DNA of 64,000 nucleotides from Perkinsus olseni. Its lineage: Eukaryota > Perkinsozoa > Perkinsida. A program made the translations under genes and the position numbers. Of the stretch, positions 44,160 through 56,059 are shown in pieces; position 1 is the first letter of the stretch; each line of letters begins with the position of its first letter. The notes beneath the pieces are model-generated. The model saw nothing but the letters and a program-made list of their open reading frames with translations, was not told the DNA's origin and made no database searches. The DNA is taken from positions 62,001-126,000 of the forward strand of contig JABANN010000011.1 in the NCBI GenBank assembly GCA_013115125.1, written 5' to 3'.

Positions 44160-44319
44160 GCAGCAAATGCAGGGAGATCTCCTGGGCGCAGTAGATTCAC
44201 TTCGCTTTCAAAAAGTCGTCCCAACAGCGAGGATACCGGAGCCTACTAGGATGTCAGCGCTTGTCCCATATTCGTTTTGTACGCCACTCACCCTTAGACG
44301 AATACATGATAGTTGACAA

Positions 44320-46184
44320 CTAACGCAACATGCCGCATCCCGAAACAAAACGGCTCGTGAAAAAAAGACACCGCAATTCATGAGTGAGGGAGGAGTACTG
44401 CCGCCTCCTGTCCAAGACGCTGCTGACAATATCGAAGCAGGTCGTGGAGCTTCCCGGGATTGATCCCTGCACCGGACGGTACGACTGATTCCATCGGAGC
44501 GAGCACCCACCCATTCCCTCGAGTTGTGCCACCAGATTGGAGAGGTACTCAATGGAAGGACCGTTTTGGCCCACTCCAGAGCAGATCAACCTGAAATAAC
44601 AGCGTTGTGACCACAGAGCCGACAGTAGAACAATACCGCAAAAGTATGAGTGAAACCATCAGCTCGGACGCATGGCTTGCTCAGCGACTTGGATCACAAT
44701 AAATGATCAGCACTACGCCATATCTCCAGGATTGAGCTCAGTCGTATGATGGCATTAATATCTCACCGATATCCGCTCCAGACCAACAACCACCGTACGA
44801 TCCAGCAAATGCGTTAGCCGGACCCGGCGCTCAGCAGTGATGGACAAATCCGTTCCCTGCCTCGTCTTTTCCTCGTCACTGATGTCCCCCGTGTAGTTGT
44901 CAGCAGACCTATTCACGACATACGTATAACAGGGAATCTCCTCGCCTTGCGCAACCACAATGACCCCTGAATCAACCGATAGATTCCGAATCATCCAACC
45001 ACAACCAGACCCACTCTCCCGTGTGTAAGCTCCCATAACGAGCTCACGACGGTCTATTCTCTGGAGAGTGTCCGCGAGCTGAGCTTGGTCCAGTTGCAAG
45101 ACCATACCCTCGCACTCGCCATCGGGGCACCGCAGGAGGCCTGACCACCAACTCACTGCCTACCGCTAACAATGAGTACCAAGGGAGAACAGAAACGCAC
45201 GTGTCTAATTCTCCTCGAGACCCCCAGTTCTGCCACTAGTTTTTTTGCGCTTTGAACCGTGCTAACACATATAGTGCTGAGATCATTCCCGCGCGAGCAG
45301 AGCCTCCACGAATAAAGTTACGTCGAAGGCGACTCGACGTTGAGATTTCTAATCTAATTATACCAATCTAATAAGGGCCAAGGACCGGAGGACCGTAAGT
45401 TACGGCCGTCCGCATCTTAACGTGCCTGGCACACACCGTAAAGGCAGGCATGGTCGCTGTGCGGGATGTCTCAAAACTATCACCGAGTGTGATATATCCC
45501 CGGCAACTAAAGCCGGACTCGATATGCAGTCTGCCTCACCAGAAATATTCGTAATAGAAAATTGTGATTCAAACGTTGCACAGCGAGTGCTCGGGAATGG
45601 CACTTAATGCATTCCGACTGCATTATGGTGCAGACCGTATCGCGGAGTGTCGTTTGTACGCGAAGTATTTTCTGATTGCTAGGGAAGTGTTCCAACCTAC
45701 GCGGCGTAGGTTTGGGCCACACTAGGTTTGGAAGCTTGCGCACGCACGCAGGCGAGCTCGTCACAAAGACAAATAGTCACACCATGCAACAGCAGCCCGG
45801 CTAGCGCACCGACGCAGTGCCACTCCAGTGGACCGTTGTGCAGCTGTCTCGGCGTAAATCATCGTCGGTTAGCGCGATGAGAGCGATGCATCATAAACGG
45901 GATTAAAGGGAATCTCCGGCGGTAACGGAGCGTCGACTCTACCACTCATAACCGCCCGACCGGCTATATAGACCCAGTGACTCGGGAGCAGAAGCACCTC
46001 GCCCCTTACCCATGCACAAACCGGGCTTCTCTCGAGTACCCCGATATATGAACGATTTGATGCACATCTCTCGGCTATAGCCCTTGAGGGTGCCAGGAAG
46101 GACTCGCTCGACGCCGGGTATCGAAGAGGCATCCCACATGAGGGAAGCATAGGCGAACACATGGTTAATGTCCGGAGAAGCCAT
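44320..46184 (-). CDS. ChaC-type gamma-glutamylcyclotransferase (glutathione degradation)
   Basis: ChaC enzymes cleave glutathione to 5-oxoproline and Cys-Gly in the cytosol. ATG 46184 begins MASPDINHVFAYASLMW, then VERVLPGTLKGYSREMCIKS and GTREKPGLCMG, the family N-terminus; the usual YGSL loop reads YASL here. An intron of about 865 nt (about 46006 to 45142, GTAAGG to TCAG) joins in phase to LLRCPDGECEGMVLQLDQAQ and then DRRELVMGAYTRE, which holds the catalytic Glu (xDxREk..Y). The C-terminal exon near 44590 reads ICSGVGQNGPSIEYLSNLVA, matching the GPSGxNxEYLxxL element. The join between the second and third exons and the exact stop are not resolved. Substitution of both loop glycines by alanine-like residues (AYASL) is unusual for the family. 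Confidence 0.75.
45157..46000 (-). other. unusually long intron of the ChaC gene
   Basis: About 850 nt within the ChaC intron. I find no coding region, tRNA or recognisable mobile element. It contains a short dyad near 45400 (CCGTAAGTTACGG) and AT-rich sequence at 45340-45375. Its length is nearly twenty times the local norm. Confidence 0.45.
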
Positions 46185-46357
46185 ACTGTGGAAGTTTAGA
46201 AGCGACGCAAACGATTATGCGCGGGGAATGCGGATATTGGGAAATATTCACTCATAATCGTCGGCGCAATTTGACTCCGATCGAAGCTTTGACATGAAAG
46301 TCCTCAAACTTTGGCACAGGCGGCTTATCGTCTCAGGGTTACCATGTACCACCCCGA

Positions 46358-46900
46358 TCACAAATGGTGTGCTTCCGCGCTCCTCTCAATCTGCGTCCTC
46401 AGAACTTCAGGATACAGCCTTCTTGAAACAGTACGAGGATCAGTCTTCGACGTAAGACACGTCACGCAACCGACGGGCAGAAACTGCCGAGAGTCGCTCT
46501 TTGGATCGTTGTTTGCGACAGCAGCCCTTCTAATAAACTCCATTGACGCTGGAAACTGCCCTTTCCTCAGGAAATAGGCGATGAAATAGCTCCCGACGGA
46601 GACTGGCTGAACCAAAAACGATATAAAGTGAGATCCTTTAACGAAGCTGAGAACAATGAACCCGCGCATCAGGAGTCCTTGCTGCTGTGTTGTCGAGAAC
46701 TGTCCTGCAGTGGTAGTCGAAGTGATCACCTTTCCGTGAGGTGAGCAGCTATTCGCCACTGTCAAACGGAAGGCGCTTCTGGAAAAGGTACATCACCGTC
46801 CACGAGGACTCGCAGGCGTGCGGCTGCCAAGACGTTGAGATCGAGTGAGACGAATCTTAGCAGGCCGCCCTCGGTTATGAGCATTCTACGCTTTAGCCGG
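46358..46900 (-). CDS. unidentified protein, possible membrane association
   Basis: Upstream exon around 46900-46790 reads RMLITEGGLLRFVSLDLNVL and ARLRVLVDGD; an intron GTACCT to AAAG joins it in phase to VITSTTTAGQFSTTQQQG and then LLMRGFIVLSFVKGSHFISF and VGSYFIAYFLRKGQFPASME, ending at 46358. Conservation of phase and long open frames support a real gene. Two moderately hydrophobic stretches may be membrane-associated. The 5' end is not found and no family is recognised. Confidence 0.35.
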
Positions 46901-47533
46901 GTATCTTTTTCGTGGCGCGTGACGGGTCCTGTAACCCCGCGGGAGGTCTCACGAGGTCTCGATAGCGACCAGTGCTACGGCGGACGGAGGATCCACTCCC
47001 AGGAGCTGATGCAAACCCCGGACTGTGAGTCGCCTATCTCGGAGATCAAGCACGCGTTCTGCTTGCATGCGCACGGAAATACGCGGAGAACCCCACAATA
47101 TAGTTCTCCTTGATATCTTTTTTCAATGATCTTGAATTTGTCTCTTCAATCTTTTTTCGCTTTTTGGGAAAATATCTTTTTTTCTGTAATGATCCAGGAC
47201 CGACATCCATGCTGGTGACAATAGGGTCTGCGCCGCAGACCGTCTGCCTGAGCATGTATCAGCTTTTCAGGTTCGAGTCTCCTCGGTGTGACCGACAGAG
47301 AACTATTACATTCTGCCTCGTTCCACCGACTCTTCGGTAGAAACATTCGGTCCAAGAGCTCATTCCCGCGCTTAGTTTATCCTCTCCTAGGTCGCTCAGT
47401 GAACACTTGCGAAACCATCCCCCGGCCTGCAACGAGAACATCAACACACGCTGCTTTCGCGTGAGCAATGATGGGCAATATGCCGTTCATGCTTTAATAA
47501 TCGACTCGCAGTAATTGGCGGCCCGTCGAACCA
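46901..47533. other. unassigned stretch
   Basis: About 630 nt with several competing short open frames on the minus strand (for example 47355-47146) and none convincing. It may hold 5' exons of the preceding minus-strand gene and the upstream region of the next plus-strand gene. Confidence 0.3.
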
Positions 47534-49411
47534 GTGCGGCCTTCGGAACTCACCTCAACCTCCACGACCACGACAACGACAACGACAAACACCGCCGCTA
47601 CCAGAACTATCCCTACAGTCACTTCGACTACTACCTCTTCTTCGTCGCCTGATTTTGACGAGAGCGACCTGAAGGGGTCTGCCGTAAAGTCGAAGGCCCG
47701 CGGTTCTGCCGCAGTGGCAGTCAGGTCAGTTTCCTTATCGTCTTCCTCGTAGCGCCCCCCGGATCGATGGCTCACTTGTGCTGAGGGTCGCTCCGCGGAT
47801 TTCGGATGTGAAATCCCCTCGCCAGTTACGGATCGGACCCAGTCTACAACAACATCGTAGTGGTGAGGGGACGCGATGCCCGAAGAGATCGGGTAGGCTC
47901 GGATTTGAGTGCATTCATCACTTTGTCTGCATAGTACCATCAATATTGTGAAGGGAGTTGCAGAGACGACCCTGAGTGCTGTTCAACGGTGTACTCCAAT
48001 AGAAGGTGACCGTTCCTCGTCACGGCCCTGTGGCGATGAATCTATCGTCAGGTCCAACCAGGTGTACTCGGAAATGGCACAGGACTTCCGAGCGTTGATG
48101 AACTCGGCGATCGAGGAACGGCGCTCCCGTCACCAGAGGGCAGAGCCCGCCCACGGGCTCCGGCCTATGACGACGCCGACGCCGGAACTCATAGTGGTGG
48201 CGGCCCCTACCAGCTCTAGTTCCACTACGGGGTCATCAACAACTGCATCGACCTCGACCTCCATCACCGCCACCACACCTGAAACGAACGAATATGAAGG
48301 GCATCACCGAAAGTGGGAAGGGAAGAGCTAGTGTGCACCGTGTCACCGTCTCATTTCAGACGTCAACAACATCATCGTCATCATGAGCCCAAGCCGAGTG
48401 CAGGACAGGGAGACCTCGGAGAATCTCTCGGGTACGGCAACGGTAGCGAATTGGCGATGCTCATTGAGCATAGCCAATCTGAGTATAGATCTATGACCTC
48501 GCCCAGTTCCCGGAATAGTGTTGGCTACGGTTAGGTACAATTACGCCTTCGACTTCACGTTTGACGAGCCTGAGAAGCAGAACGAAGAGAACGATGACCC
48601 CGGGGGAACGAATCTTCGTGGGAAAGCTGGCGAGAGTGGTCGTGTTGGACGCCGCGAGCCTGAAAAACCGGAGGAATTGCCCGATCGGAAACATCCTGTG
48701 ACGGACAGTTACAGTGGCATAGGGAGTCTGCAGCGAAGGCGAGAGACCGAGCCGTATCCGCCCAGTGAGCCTCTTGCGGGTTCCGAGCCATCGGTTGATG
48801 AATCTCCTGAAACCGCCGATGAGGAGCTTGGTGAGGATCTCGTGGGTGAAGAAGAGGATGGAGTAGCGGAGGAAGACCTCCCATTGACCGACGCGAGAGG
48901 GGAGTCTACGAAGGAGGCAGCTTATGACGTCTGGTCCCCACACTCGGCGGAACTCGCCATTGAACAGACGAAGCCGACGAATCTTCCCGGCCGTCCTCTG
49001 GAGAACAACCGGGCTAAGCCTCCGAAGTCGAACGATGATAGCCCTCTTTCTTCCATCGCAGCGTCAGAATCCGATCCGACCGCGGAAACTTTGGAGTCCA
49101 GGCCACTGTTCAGTGGAGTGAACCCTACCGAGAGTACTATTCCCGAAAGCGATGATGACGGTTATACCGAGACCGTCGAGGAGGTAGGTAAGGAGGACAC
49201 TCGACGGACCTTTGGTGGCGAAGAGCCGTACTCCGAAACCGTAGAGGAGGTTGGCCGACCTGAGACTAGGAAAACTTTTGGAGATCGGCTCGATGTGAAA
49301 GAGTTGGAGAAACTCGCAGACGAGGAGCCGTCGGAGCAGGAGGTGTTAGAAGCTTTCAAGTCAGCAGGACTGGAAGAGGCGTTCTCGACAGCGAGTAAAG
49401 GAGAAGGATGA
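47534..49411 (+). CDS. Thr/Ser-rich and acidic low-complexity protein
   Basis: Exons on the plus strand carry a Thr run (TSTSTTTTTTTTNTAATRT at about 47,550), a second Ser/Thr tract (TSSSSTTGSSTTASTSTS at about 48,220) and a long acidic last exon (about 48,536-49,411). The last exon contains an imperfect internal repeat: YTETVEEVGKEDTRRTFG followed by YSETVEEVGRPETRKTFG, then LEKLADEEPSEQEVLEAF. The acceptor for the last exon is probably GGTTAG at 48535. The start codon and first introns are not resolved. The composition suggests a surface mucin-like region or a disordered regulator. Minus-strand open frames across it are shadows, rich in Arg/His/Leu. Confidence 0.4.
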
Positions 49412-50126
49412 TGCGGCCCTTACACGCTCTATGAGCGACTCACAGCATCATTGATGCATCACGACCGTGATAATCACGGCACTGTTCAACCGCTTCATGC
49501 GTAGCCTTCATCAGCTTGTTAAACTTACTATCCCACATTGCCGAGTTGCATCAGTCAGTCAAACCGCGAGGTAGAGATTCTCAACTGAGCGCGAGGGTAC
49601 TTGTCCGTCCGAGGCATGTTAAGCCCTCTAGTTACACGCCTCAGTGGCTTCGGAGGGCTTTTGAACTCCGTGTAGCCGCGCTACCGTACAGAGACTGAAC
49701 ACGACAGAGGAACCTTCCGATAACCATTCATAAGAACGCTCTTAATACGAGCAGGTTTTCCTCTTAATAGAACAACGCGAAGAGGATAATGAGGCGTAGA
49801 TGTCTACCGCTGCCCTGTTCGGTAAGAGGGCAGGAGTGCCATCGACTGCATCTATCCCGCTCCACCTAGCTCTGGGTGATGGCAAATTCATTCGTGGAGT
49901 GGTCCTTGCATCTGTTCAGTTTTAGTAAAACGCGAATACAGTCATTCAGAATCGAGAAAAATTATGACCAGTATTGGCAAGTATACACGCCCATGCTCAT
50001 TGGACGGACTCAAAGCGGAAAGTGGACACTGTAAGGCTGGCTCCTCTGCCCTCCACGTCAGAGACCAGCTCACTTGATCCATACCTACAAGGGCGGCAAT
50101 CACATCATCGGACACTCCCTAGAGCC
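49412..50126. other. spacer with one copy of a dispersed repeat
   Basis: No gene is supported. About 49480-49790 resembles 56060-56320 (listed separately). The rest is ordinary sequence, probably the 3' UTRs of two convergent genes. Confidence 0.45.
49480..49790 (+). repeat. dispersed repeat, copy 1
   Basis: Shared landmarks with copy 2 in the same order: CACTGTTCAACCGCTTCATG, CGTAGCCTTCAT, GTTAAA, a TCCGAGG-like block, ACCTTCCGATA, a CATTC/CATTA step, and TTTTCCTCTTAATAG ending near ATAATGA. Divergence is substantial (small indels and many substitutions). Confidence 0.6.
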
Positions 50127-53100
50127 CTACTCGCTCGGATGCAAACTCTGCGACGACGTTACTTCCGATGCTCGTGGGCTTGTGACGACCGTGTCCGTCT
50201 GCGGAGGAATTACCCCACACAGCCCCGACTGGACGGTCAAACTCACAAGTGGTTCCAGAATCGACGTAAGTCTGAGCTTATGATTGATTTCCTCGAGCAA
50301 CTTGACTTCACGACTGAGAGCATGGAGAATCACGTGAGAAGCAAATAGACACAGGAGAAGCACCGGAGTCGGTCTATCTCTTCATCTCGCTCGTCGAGGC
50401 TGGACTTCAGTCGGCCAATCTTTCCCGCACCAGAGTCCTCCGCGGCCTCCAGTGTAGCGATGCGCTCCTCTTGTGAACGCAGCAGTGACCTGAGGGGCTG
50501 ATTGGTGCAAACAGAAAGCTCTCTTAGCTGTTAGCGAAGCGAATCTCCAAGCAGCCCACCTCAGCGAGGCTATCTTCTGCAAGGCTTGTTGCAAGCGCTC
50601 CTCATTATCCCTTGACTGCCTAGTCACCGAAGAGCCCAGCAGGTGGAGGACCCACCTGCGAAGCCGACCACGTGGTAAGTCGTACGGCAGTCGACGCGAT
50701 GTGTGTAGCAAAATAGTGGCTCGGCGAGGGGCTGTTTAGAGAAAGTTGAGCTGTTAACGTGGAAACGAGTTCGAAAGTCGACCAGCCCACGATGCTCACG
50801 CTAAAAGCGTCCGGCGGAGCAATCTAATGGACCTTCTGAATTGGAGGTTCTCGCAGACTTGTCGAGCGTACTGGCCCCATGCAGCAGTCGAAGCCCACGT
50901 TGAAATCGCCGTTCGCAACAATTTCTGAAAACCAGAAGCGGCCTTTGGTGTTGCGAGCATTAAATACGACGCAGCTGCTCTTTCGACTCCTCCTACCCTC
51001 TGACGCCATGCAAGTGCTGATTCTGCCTGCTTCACCAACCGCCCCTGTCGGCCTCGTCGCCGCAAGGCCCTCAGAGCCAATCGGCACATCGCTACGATCT
51101 TTTCTCGCTCGACAGTATCACGGAGCCCGTCCATCCCCTGGCGGAGTAGCGCCCTGTGAAGGTGTCCCCCAAGCAAGTCCACAAGCTTTCTTCCCTCCCT
51201 CTCCTGTACTCGGTTCACGGCAAGGGCGGTGAACGCCGCACGACACAGTCTTCTACGAGGGATGTCCACGCGAGCGCGCTGTACAGTCGCGACTTTCTCG
51301 GCAGCCTTGCTGCGCCATTGAGAGAACAATCGTCTCTCCAGGTTGCCTTCTAAGGAACAGCGTATGGTGTTGGCTCGATTCCGCAGAAGTCCGCCCTCGC
51401 TGAGCTTCCTCAGAGCCACCAATTTGACCCGTCGCTGTCGTTCAGCTAGCAGGGCCGCACATGCTTTCTCAACCCGAAAGGCTTCACACCACGCCCGTAA
51501 CGCCGCTCGTTCGTGCATCAACAAAACAAGACAACAGGCTTCCCTGCGCCTTTGCATTCGCAGCCCCGCTTGCCGCCAGTATCCGAGCCACCGGAGCAGG
51601 AGTCTCCATTGACTGTAGGACGCTGCTCGGTCGGCTAGCCCTCGGCGATGGGACGACAGCCGCCTCCACTCGCCAAACACACTCCGCATCATAATCATCA
51701 GCTGGTCGGCCGCTCGGATGTAGCTGAACACAGTGCTTAACCCACACTCATCGTCAGCAATGCGAATTTCCACTTCGACGTTTCGTAAGTTAGCGAATTC
51801 GAGCAATACTGCGACCTACTTTCTCCAAGAGCGGAGGACCACAGCACAGAATCGTGCTTGGCTGCCTCTCCGAACAGAGTTGGCCACGCAGCGGAAGGCC
51901 CTGGAGAGCTGCTTCGCCGTCTGAAAAGAGACACTCATAAGGAGATTGATGCCGCTCATCATGTCAGTGCCTTCCATCGTGGCAGCCATCGCTGTAACAT
52001 CTTCTTCTCTCTGAAGTCCGCGGCCAGGAGTTCCATCACGTCATTTCTACGGAGCTCGGCCGTCGCCGCCTAAAGCCAACGCGCTCCATACCTTCCAAGG
52101 ATGCTTCCTGAATACCTCCAACTTCGCCGCTTGACTGAGCGAGGCCTCCATTAGCTCTGCCAGCTGCGACTTTGCCGTCTGGGCCTCCTGCTTCTCCTGC
52201 TCCAGCTAAGCTCAGCGATGACTGGATGGACGGAAGATTGTCCTTGGTGAACCAACCTACCTGATCCGAGAGGGTTTCGAAATCGCGTGCGAGATCCCGC
52301 AGCGATTCCTCCAGCTTCTGTCCACTCCTGAAGGCCTCGTCCCTCTCCGCTTCAAGGCTCTCTTCAGCTGCTTGAAAGTGCTTCAACTGACGTGATACAG
52401 TTAGCATCATGACAGATAGAGAAAAGCACCTCATTCCCCTGCGCCCTGACGGCTTCATCCAATGCATTGTTCTCGTCCTGCAGCCGCGCTATGGTCGCCT
52501 CAGCGCTGGTCAGCCGTGCCGTGAGTCTGAGGAGTCCTCTGCCGTGACCATGTCACAGTCTATCGTGTACTTAGCGATCTCCATCTCGGCGATGCGGCAG
52601 TTCTCAGCGTTCTGCTCATGGAATAGCTGCAGACGTTCCTTCAGCCGAGTGTTCATCCCTCTAGCTTTTACGTGCTGCCACACGGGACCTCTACCAACTG
52701 CCGTTGATGGGAAGGGAGGCCCACCTGGCTCTCTGCGATGGTGAGGCTTTCCTCTAAGGACTGGCAACGCCTCTGGACTATGGCTAGCTCCGACATGGAT
52801 TCATCCAGTTCTTGCTGCAGACTCGGCTGGAGCTTCTCCTCCTGATGCGAGTGAAGCCGAACTTGACACCAGTCCTGTCGAGGCTCGACAGTCGGGCCCA
52901 AATCGCACGCCTCGCTACGACTCTTCCGCGTGGTTGACCACGCGATAAGCTTTTACGGAAGCCAGAACAGTCGCACTCTATGGAGCGAATGGCGGGACGG
53001 TTACTCACCATTTTCTCCTCGATGAGGTCACGCGACTGAACTTGAGTGCGAAATTTTGATCGCCCCATCGCCTATCCCCACGACGGAGCGCGTTGTAGCC

Positions 53101-53335
53101 GCGTATAAACGCAGCCAATCACCTGTCCTGTAAATGGATTGGCCTGCACCCTGGGTGCCTCTGGTGGTCGTCGCGGAGAGATGCTGCGTGCAGCTACGGG
53201 TGCTCTCTGCCGCTCTCTGCTGGGGCAGCGATGCTTAGCTTGCCCTCTAGCAGGGCTGTGTTGCCTCAGACTCGCCGCGAACTCTGCGTTGCGGACTGCG
53301 AGGCTGCGAGAGTTGTCGCGACCGCCCCATTGCAT
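50127..53335 (-). CDS. coiled-coil protein with Sfi1-like (centrin-binding) repeats
   Basis: ATG 53335 opens MQWGGRDNSRSLAVRNAEFA; an intron (GTGATT to GATAG) joins it to AMGRSKFRTQVQSRDL. Exons from 52,900 to 52,100 are long coiled coil (LQQELDESMSELAIVQRRCQ, QAAEESLEAERDEAFRSGQK). The exon at 51,950-50,800 carries a series of Trp-centred units such as FGEWRRLSSHRR, LLRWLGYWRQAGL, ALRAWCEAFRVEKA and LFSQWRSKAAEKVA, spaced about 25-35 residues, as in Sfi1, where each binds a centrin. A C-terminal coil follows (LLRSQEERIATLEAAE), joined by a 50-nt-class intron to REVKLLEEINHKLRLT, ending at 50127. Sfi1 proteins sit at spindle poles or basal bodies, which fits a flagellated alveolate and the GCP gene in this window. 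The exon chain is inferred by phase. Confidence 0.6.
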
Positions 53336-53955
53336 CGAACCTCTGGAGTTGAAAAAAGGCCTGGCGAGGCGAATGCTCAGTAGTGAGGCAGAGGCCCTTT
53401 GAATCGATGGCTTCAATGCTCTGCTCTACACGGGAGATAGCAACGACTCGCCACGAGCGAGAGATGAGATCTAGTTGAAGCCACTCTACGAGCTCCTTCA
53501 CAGACACTCCACTCTGCATGGCCCTGAGTGAAAGGTGATCATGTCTCCCGGGCCGATGCCCCAGGCTGCTTCTAGGTAAGGATGGACCGGCTGTACACGA
53601 CCAGTGGGTAGCGAGCAGAAGCAGTGGACCTTGCAGGTTACCTGTCGCATCCAGTATAATTACATCCGCCTCATCTCGATTTTCGCGTTCAGCGGAGCAA
53701 CTTTGCGTCGAAAAGTAAAGATTGCCCGAGGGCGTTATACCCCTTCACGGAGAGCGTCTGAATCTCCCTTTCACGCGCGCTCAGTCGCGTCGACTGAACA
53801 CAACAAAAAAGGCTTACGGTGGATCTTGTGAAAAAGCTGCAGAAAATTAATGACGAAATAGAATATTAAGTTAACTAACCCGGATAGGATGCCTGCACCT
53901 GCACCATGGCATCCTTCACGGGTCTGAGCAGAACTGATAATAAAATGAACTCGTT
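53336..53955. other. spacer, part of the duplicated unit
   Basis: About 620 nt between the start of the Sfi1-like gene and the stop of protease copy 1, both on the minus strand. It is repeated, with divergence, at 58275-58749 and 60649-61319. No gene is seen. Confidence 0.5.
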
Positions 53956-55039
53956 TCATGGTTTCGCTCTCGCGATACCAATCTGCTCCTCGTCAAAGTC
54001 GAAAGAGAAGTAGTACCCCGGAATTGACCGATTCTCCAGAAGTCCTCAGAGTCTTCGAGGAAGAGCAAAGTGCATGACGACGCGAACTCTTCAACATAGT
54101 TCTCCGGCGGCATCTCTAAAGAGGCTGATCGACCAACCCCCTCAAACGACAGCTCTATCGTCGGCAGATAATCCCTGTCTGCGCAGTCGATCTCATACTC
54201 CCCCCGTTGAGCCTAATATCTATGGGTTTCTTGGCTCCGAATCTGATGAGAGTGATAAGATCTTCCCTAGCCTTAGCTGGCATGTGTATGCCGTTGGTGC
54301 CGGTGTCCAAAATGGCATGCAGACCAGCTTGTCTCCTGGAGGCCCCACCGACGTAAACGGCGAGCAAGTGAAGCATCCAGTGACGAACCGACTACAGGCA
54401 TGAGAGCTAGCGGGCCGATGAACTTGTCCGGGTCCACTCCTCCCAGGAGCACTTCTCCCCGCGCAAAGGGCCCAGACTCGAGATAGAGGGAAAAACTGCG
54501 GCTCTTGATGTATCCCGAAGGATCTCTAATCAGTTGATGGATTAGTGACCACTCAAGAAAGCGGTCCTGCGAGAAACCGAGCCCCAAGACGGACGATGGG
54601 CCGGCTGGCTGAGCCAGCCTGGCTCAGGGCCGTGACTGAACGATACCTCCGAGCCGAATAAGACCACCAGCGGATCCTGCTCGGGTATGTCAAAAAAGGC
54701 TACAGTTGCCACTAGCATTGCAGACGAGCCGTCTTTGAACGTAACCTCGGTCGGGAAGCTCAGATGTCCACAGGAGTCCTCTATCTTACAATAAAAGCAT
54801 CCGAAAACGCTCGTGCGGCAAAAGTCGGGAGGATAGTAGGGCCCGGAGATAAAGTACATGAGAGGCGTTTCGGTGTTCACCAATGCACCGAGACTTTGAT
54901 TGCTAACAAAAAGGTTGGCGACCAACCCATAACGCGCGAATACGGGATCGACAATCTCTCGGCGCATAGGAAGCCTGATTAGGGGTACAGCTCCGGCATA
55001 GAGTAGAATGATTGAGGAGATGACCCATAGCAGCTGCAT
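53956..55039 (-). pseudogene. pepsin-like (A1) aspartic protease homologue, copy 1, disrupted
   Basis: ATG 55039 (conserved in all copies) begins MQLLWVISSIILLYAGAVPL, a signal peptide, then the N-lobe SNQSLGALVNTETPLMYF where active A1 enzymes have DTGS; here it is NTET. The flap/strand region, then GEVLLGGVDPDKFIGPL, HAILDTGTNGIHMPAKARE (second catalytic motif intact) and the C-terminal WRIG and YYFSFDFDEEQIGIARAKP follow in order. The frame is broken at least three times relative to the other copies: near 54,620-54,580, near 54,400, and near 54,020 where about 8-10 nt are missing. Host gene copy; probably not functional. It is single-exon, as in the other copies. Confidence 0.7.
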
Positions 55040-55270
55040 TGATGCTAACATGAGGGGGAAAAGGTTGCCTGCCAATGAGCTCTCATCCCAATATGCCACA
55101 CTTGCAACGAGGAAAATCAGAGCCGGCTACTCAGTCACTGCGGGAAATGCAGGATTTACGTGTCGCTAGCTTCGTCACTGTTGGGGGGACAGTGAGGACG
55201 GAGTTGCTGGGTATCCTTATCGGCGTCCCTGCCAGTCGATGTTCTGCCTCGCATCCTCCATCCGGTCTGC

Positions 55271-55529
55271 ATTCTGGTTCTGATAGGGCATGCACCTAGT
55301 ACTCTGGTTCTGATAGGGCATGCACCTANNNNNNNNNNNNNNNNNNNNNNNNNNNNNNNNNNNNNNNNNNNNNNNNNNNNNNNNNNNNNNNNNNNNNNNN
55401 NNNNNNNNNNNNNNNNNNNNNNNNNNTAGTACTCTGGTTGTGATAGGGCATGCACCTAGTACTCTGGTTGTGATAGGGCATGCACCTAGTACTCTGGTTG
55501 TGATAGGGCATGCACCTAGTACTCTGGTT
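55271..55529 (+). repeat. 30-bp minisatellite with assembly gap
   Basis: The unit is TAGTACTCTGGTTGTGATAG plus GGCATGCACC, 30 bp. About two copies (with GTTCTG variant) precede a run of 98 N at 55329-55426 and about three and a half follow. Unit 3 of the array has a single copy of the core (near 62655), so the repeat expanded from unique sequence in unit 1. Open frames through it are a by-product of the 30-bp period. Confidence 0.92.
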
Positions 55530-56059
55530 AGTACTTCCTTTTACAGTGTAAAATTTACACTCCGGAAGGAGTTACCCCGCACTGTAGACAGCGGCGGACA
55601 TGCAGGCGCCGGCGTGACTGGGGAGATCCAGGCCCGCTCGAGGAGCTCTGTTGGCTCGTAGTTCGAGGTACTCACAGTGCCTAAGCACGCCCACCCATGA
55701 TTCACTAGAAGAGTTTTTAGAGATGTAACCGAGCCTCGGAGAACTCTATTGCATCTATTCGCAGCCTTCCCTTACTCCAGAACGGGACTAAGGATCTGGT
55801 GACACGTGTACTGTCCCATTCCGTCGTGTGTGACACACCCTTTTCCCTCAACTTGAGGTCTTCGCTAGCTGTTGTATTCCTGCCTATCTACTCCTCCCTA
55901 TCCTATCTATTATTGCGTTATTATACTGCACATGGGCACTGCGCCGGAGTGGAGGTCATTAGCATCACAGAGATGTTGCCCGGATTGCAGGCTGCTTTAC
56001 GTTAGGCAATGCTGTGTACGTTTCCGTTACTCGTTGGGTGCACAAACGACGGGAATATA

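Larger units (their letters stand above)
53080..55990. repeat. tandem unit 1 of the protease/Sfi1-5' amplification
   Basis: The unit runs from the 5' exon of the Sfi1-like gene (landmark: CTGTAAATGGATTGGCCTGC near 53130) through protease copy 1 to a shared flank (CACTGTAGACAGCGGCGGAC near 55580, GGATCTGGTGACACGTGTAC near 55793). The same landmarks recur in units 2 and 3. Confidence 0.75.

Noticed and set aside
47265-47295. GGTTCGAGTCTCC resembling a tRNA 3' half
   Set aside because: The stem does not pair and no anticodon arm lies upstream.
48491-48943. Minus-strand frame of 150 residues opposite the acidic exon
   Set aside because: GAA/GAG-rich coding sequence gives long antisense frames by composition; the plus frame has internal repeats and a longer open run.
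49974-50348. Plus-strand frame of 124 residues
   Set aside because: It is antisense to the last exons of the Sfi1-like gene (REVKLLEEINHKL and the tail), which join in phase with the upstream coil.
50879-51924. Several plus-strand open frames
   Set aside because: Shadows of the Sfi1-repeat exon on the minus strand, whose Trp-centred repeats are the real signal.
53139-53402. Plus-strand frame repeated in several units (starting MACTLGASGGRRGE)
   Set aside because: It recurs because the underlying DNA is duplicated; the opposite strand encodes the conserved first exon of the Sfi1-like gene with a proper intron.
55156-55661. Long open frames with decapeptide repeats through the gap of N
   Set aside because: The 30-bp unit is a multiple of three, so any stop-free phase stays open; no start, signal or conservation, and unit 3 has only one copy.
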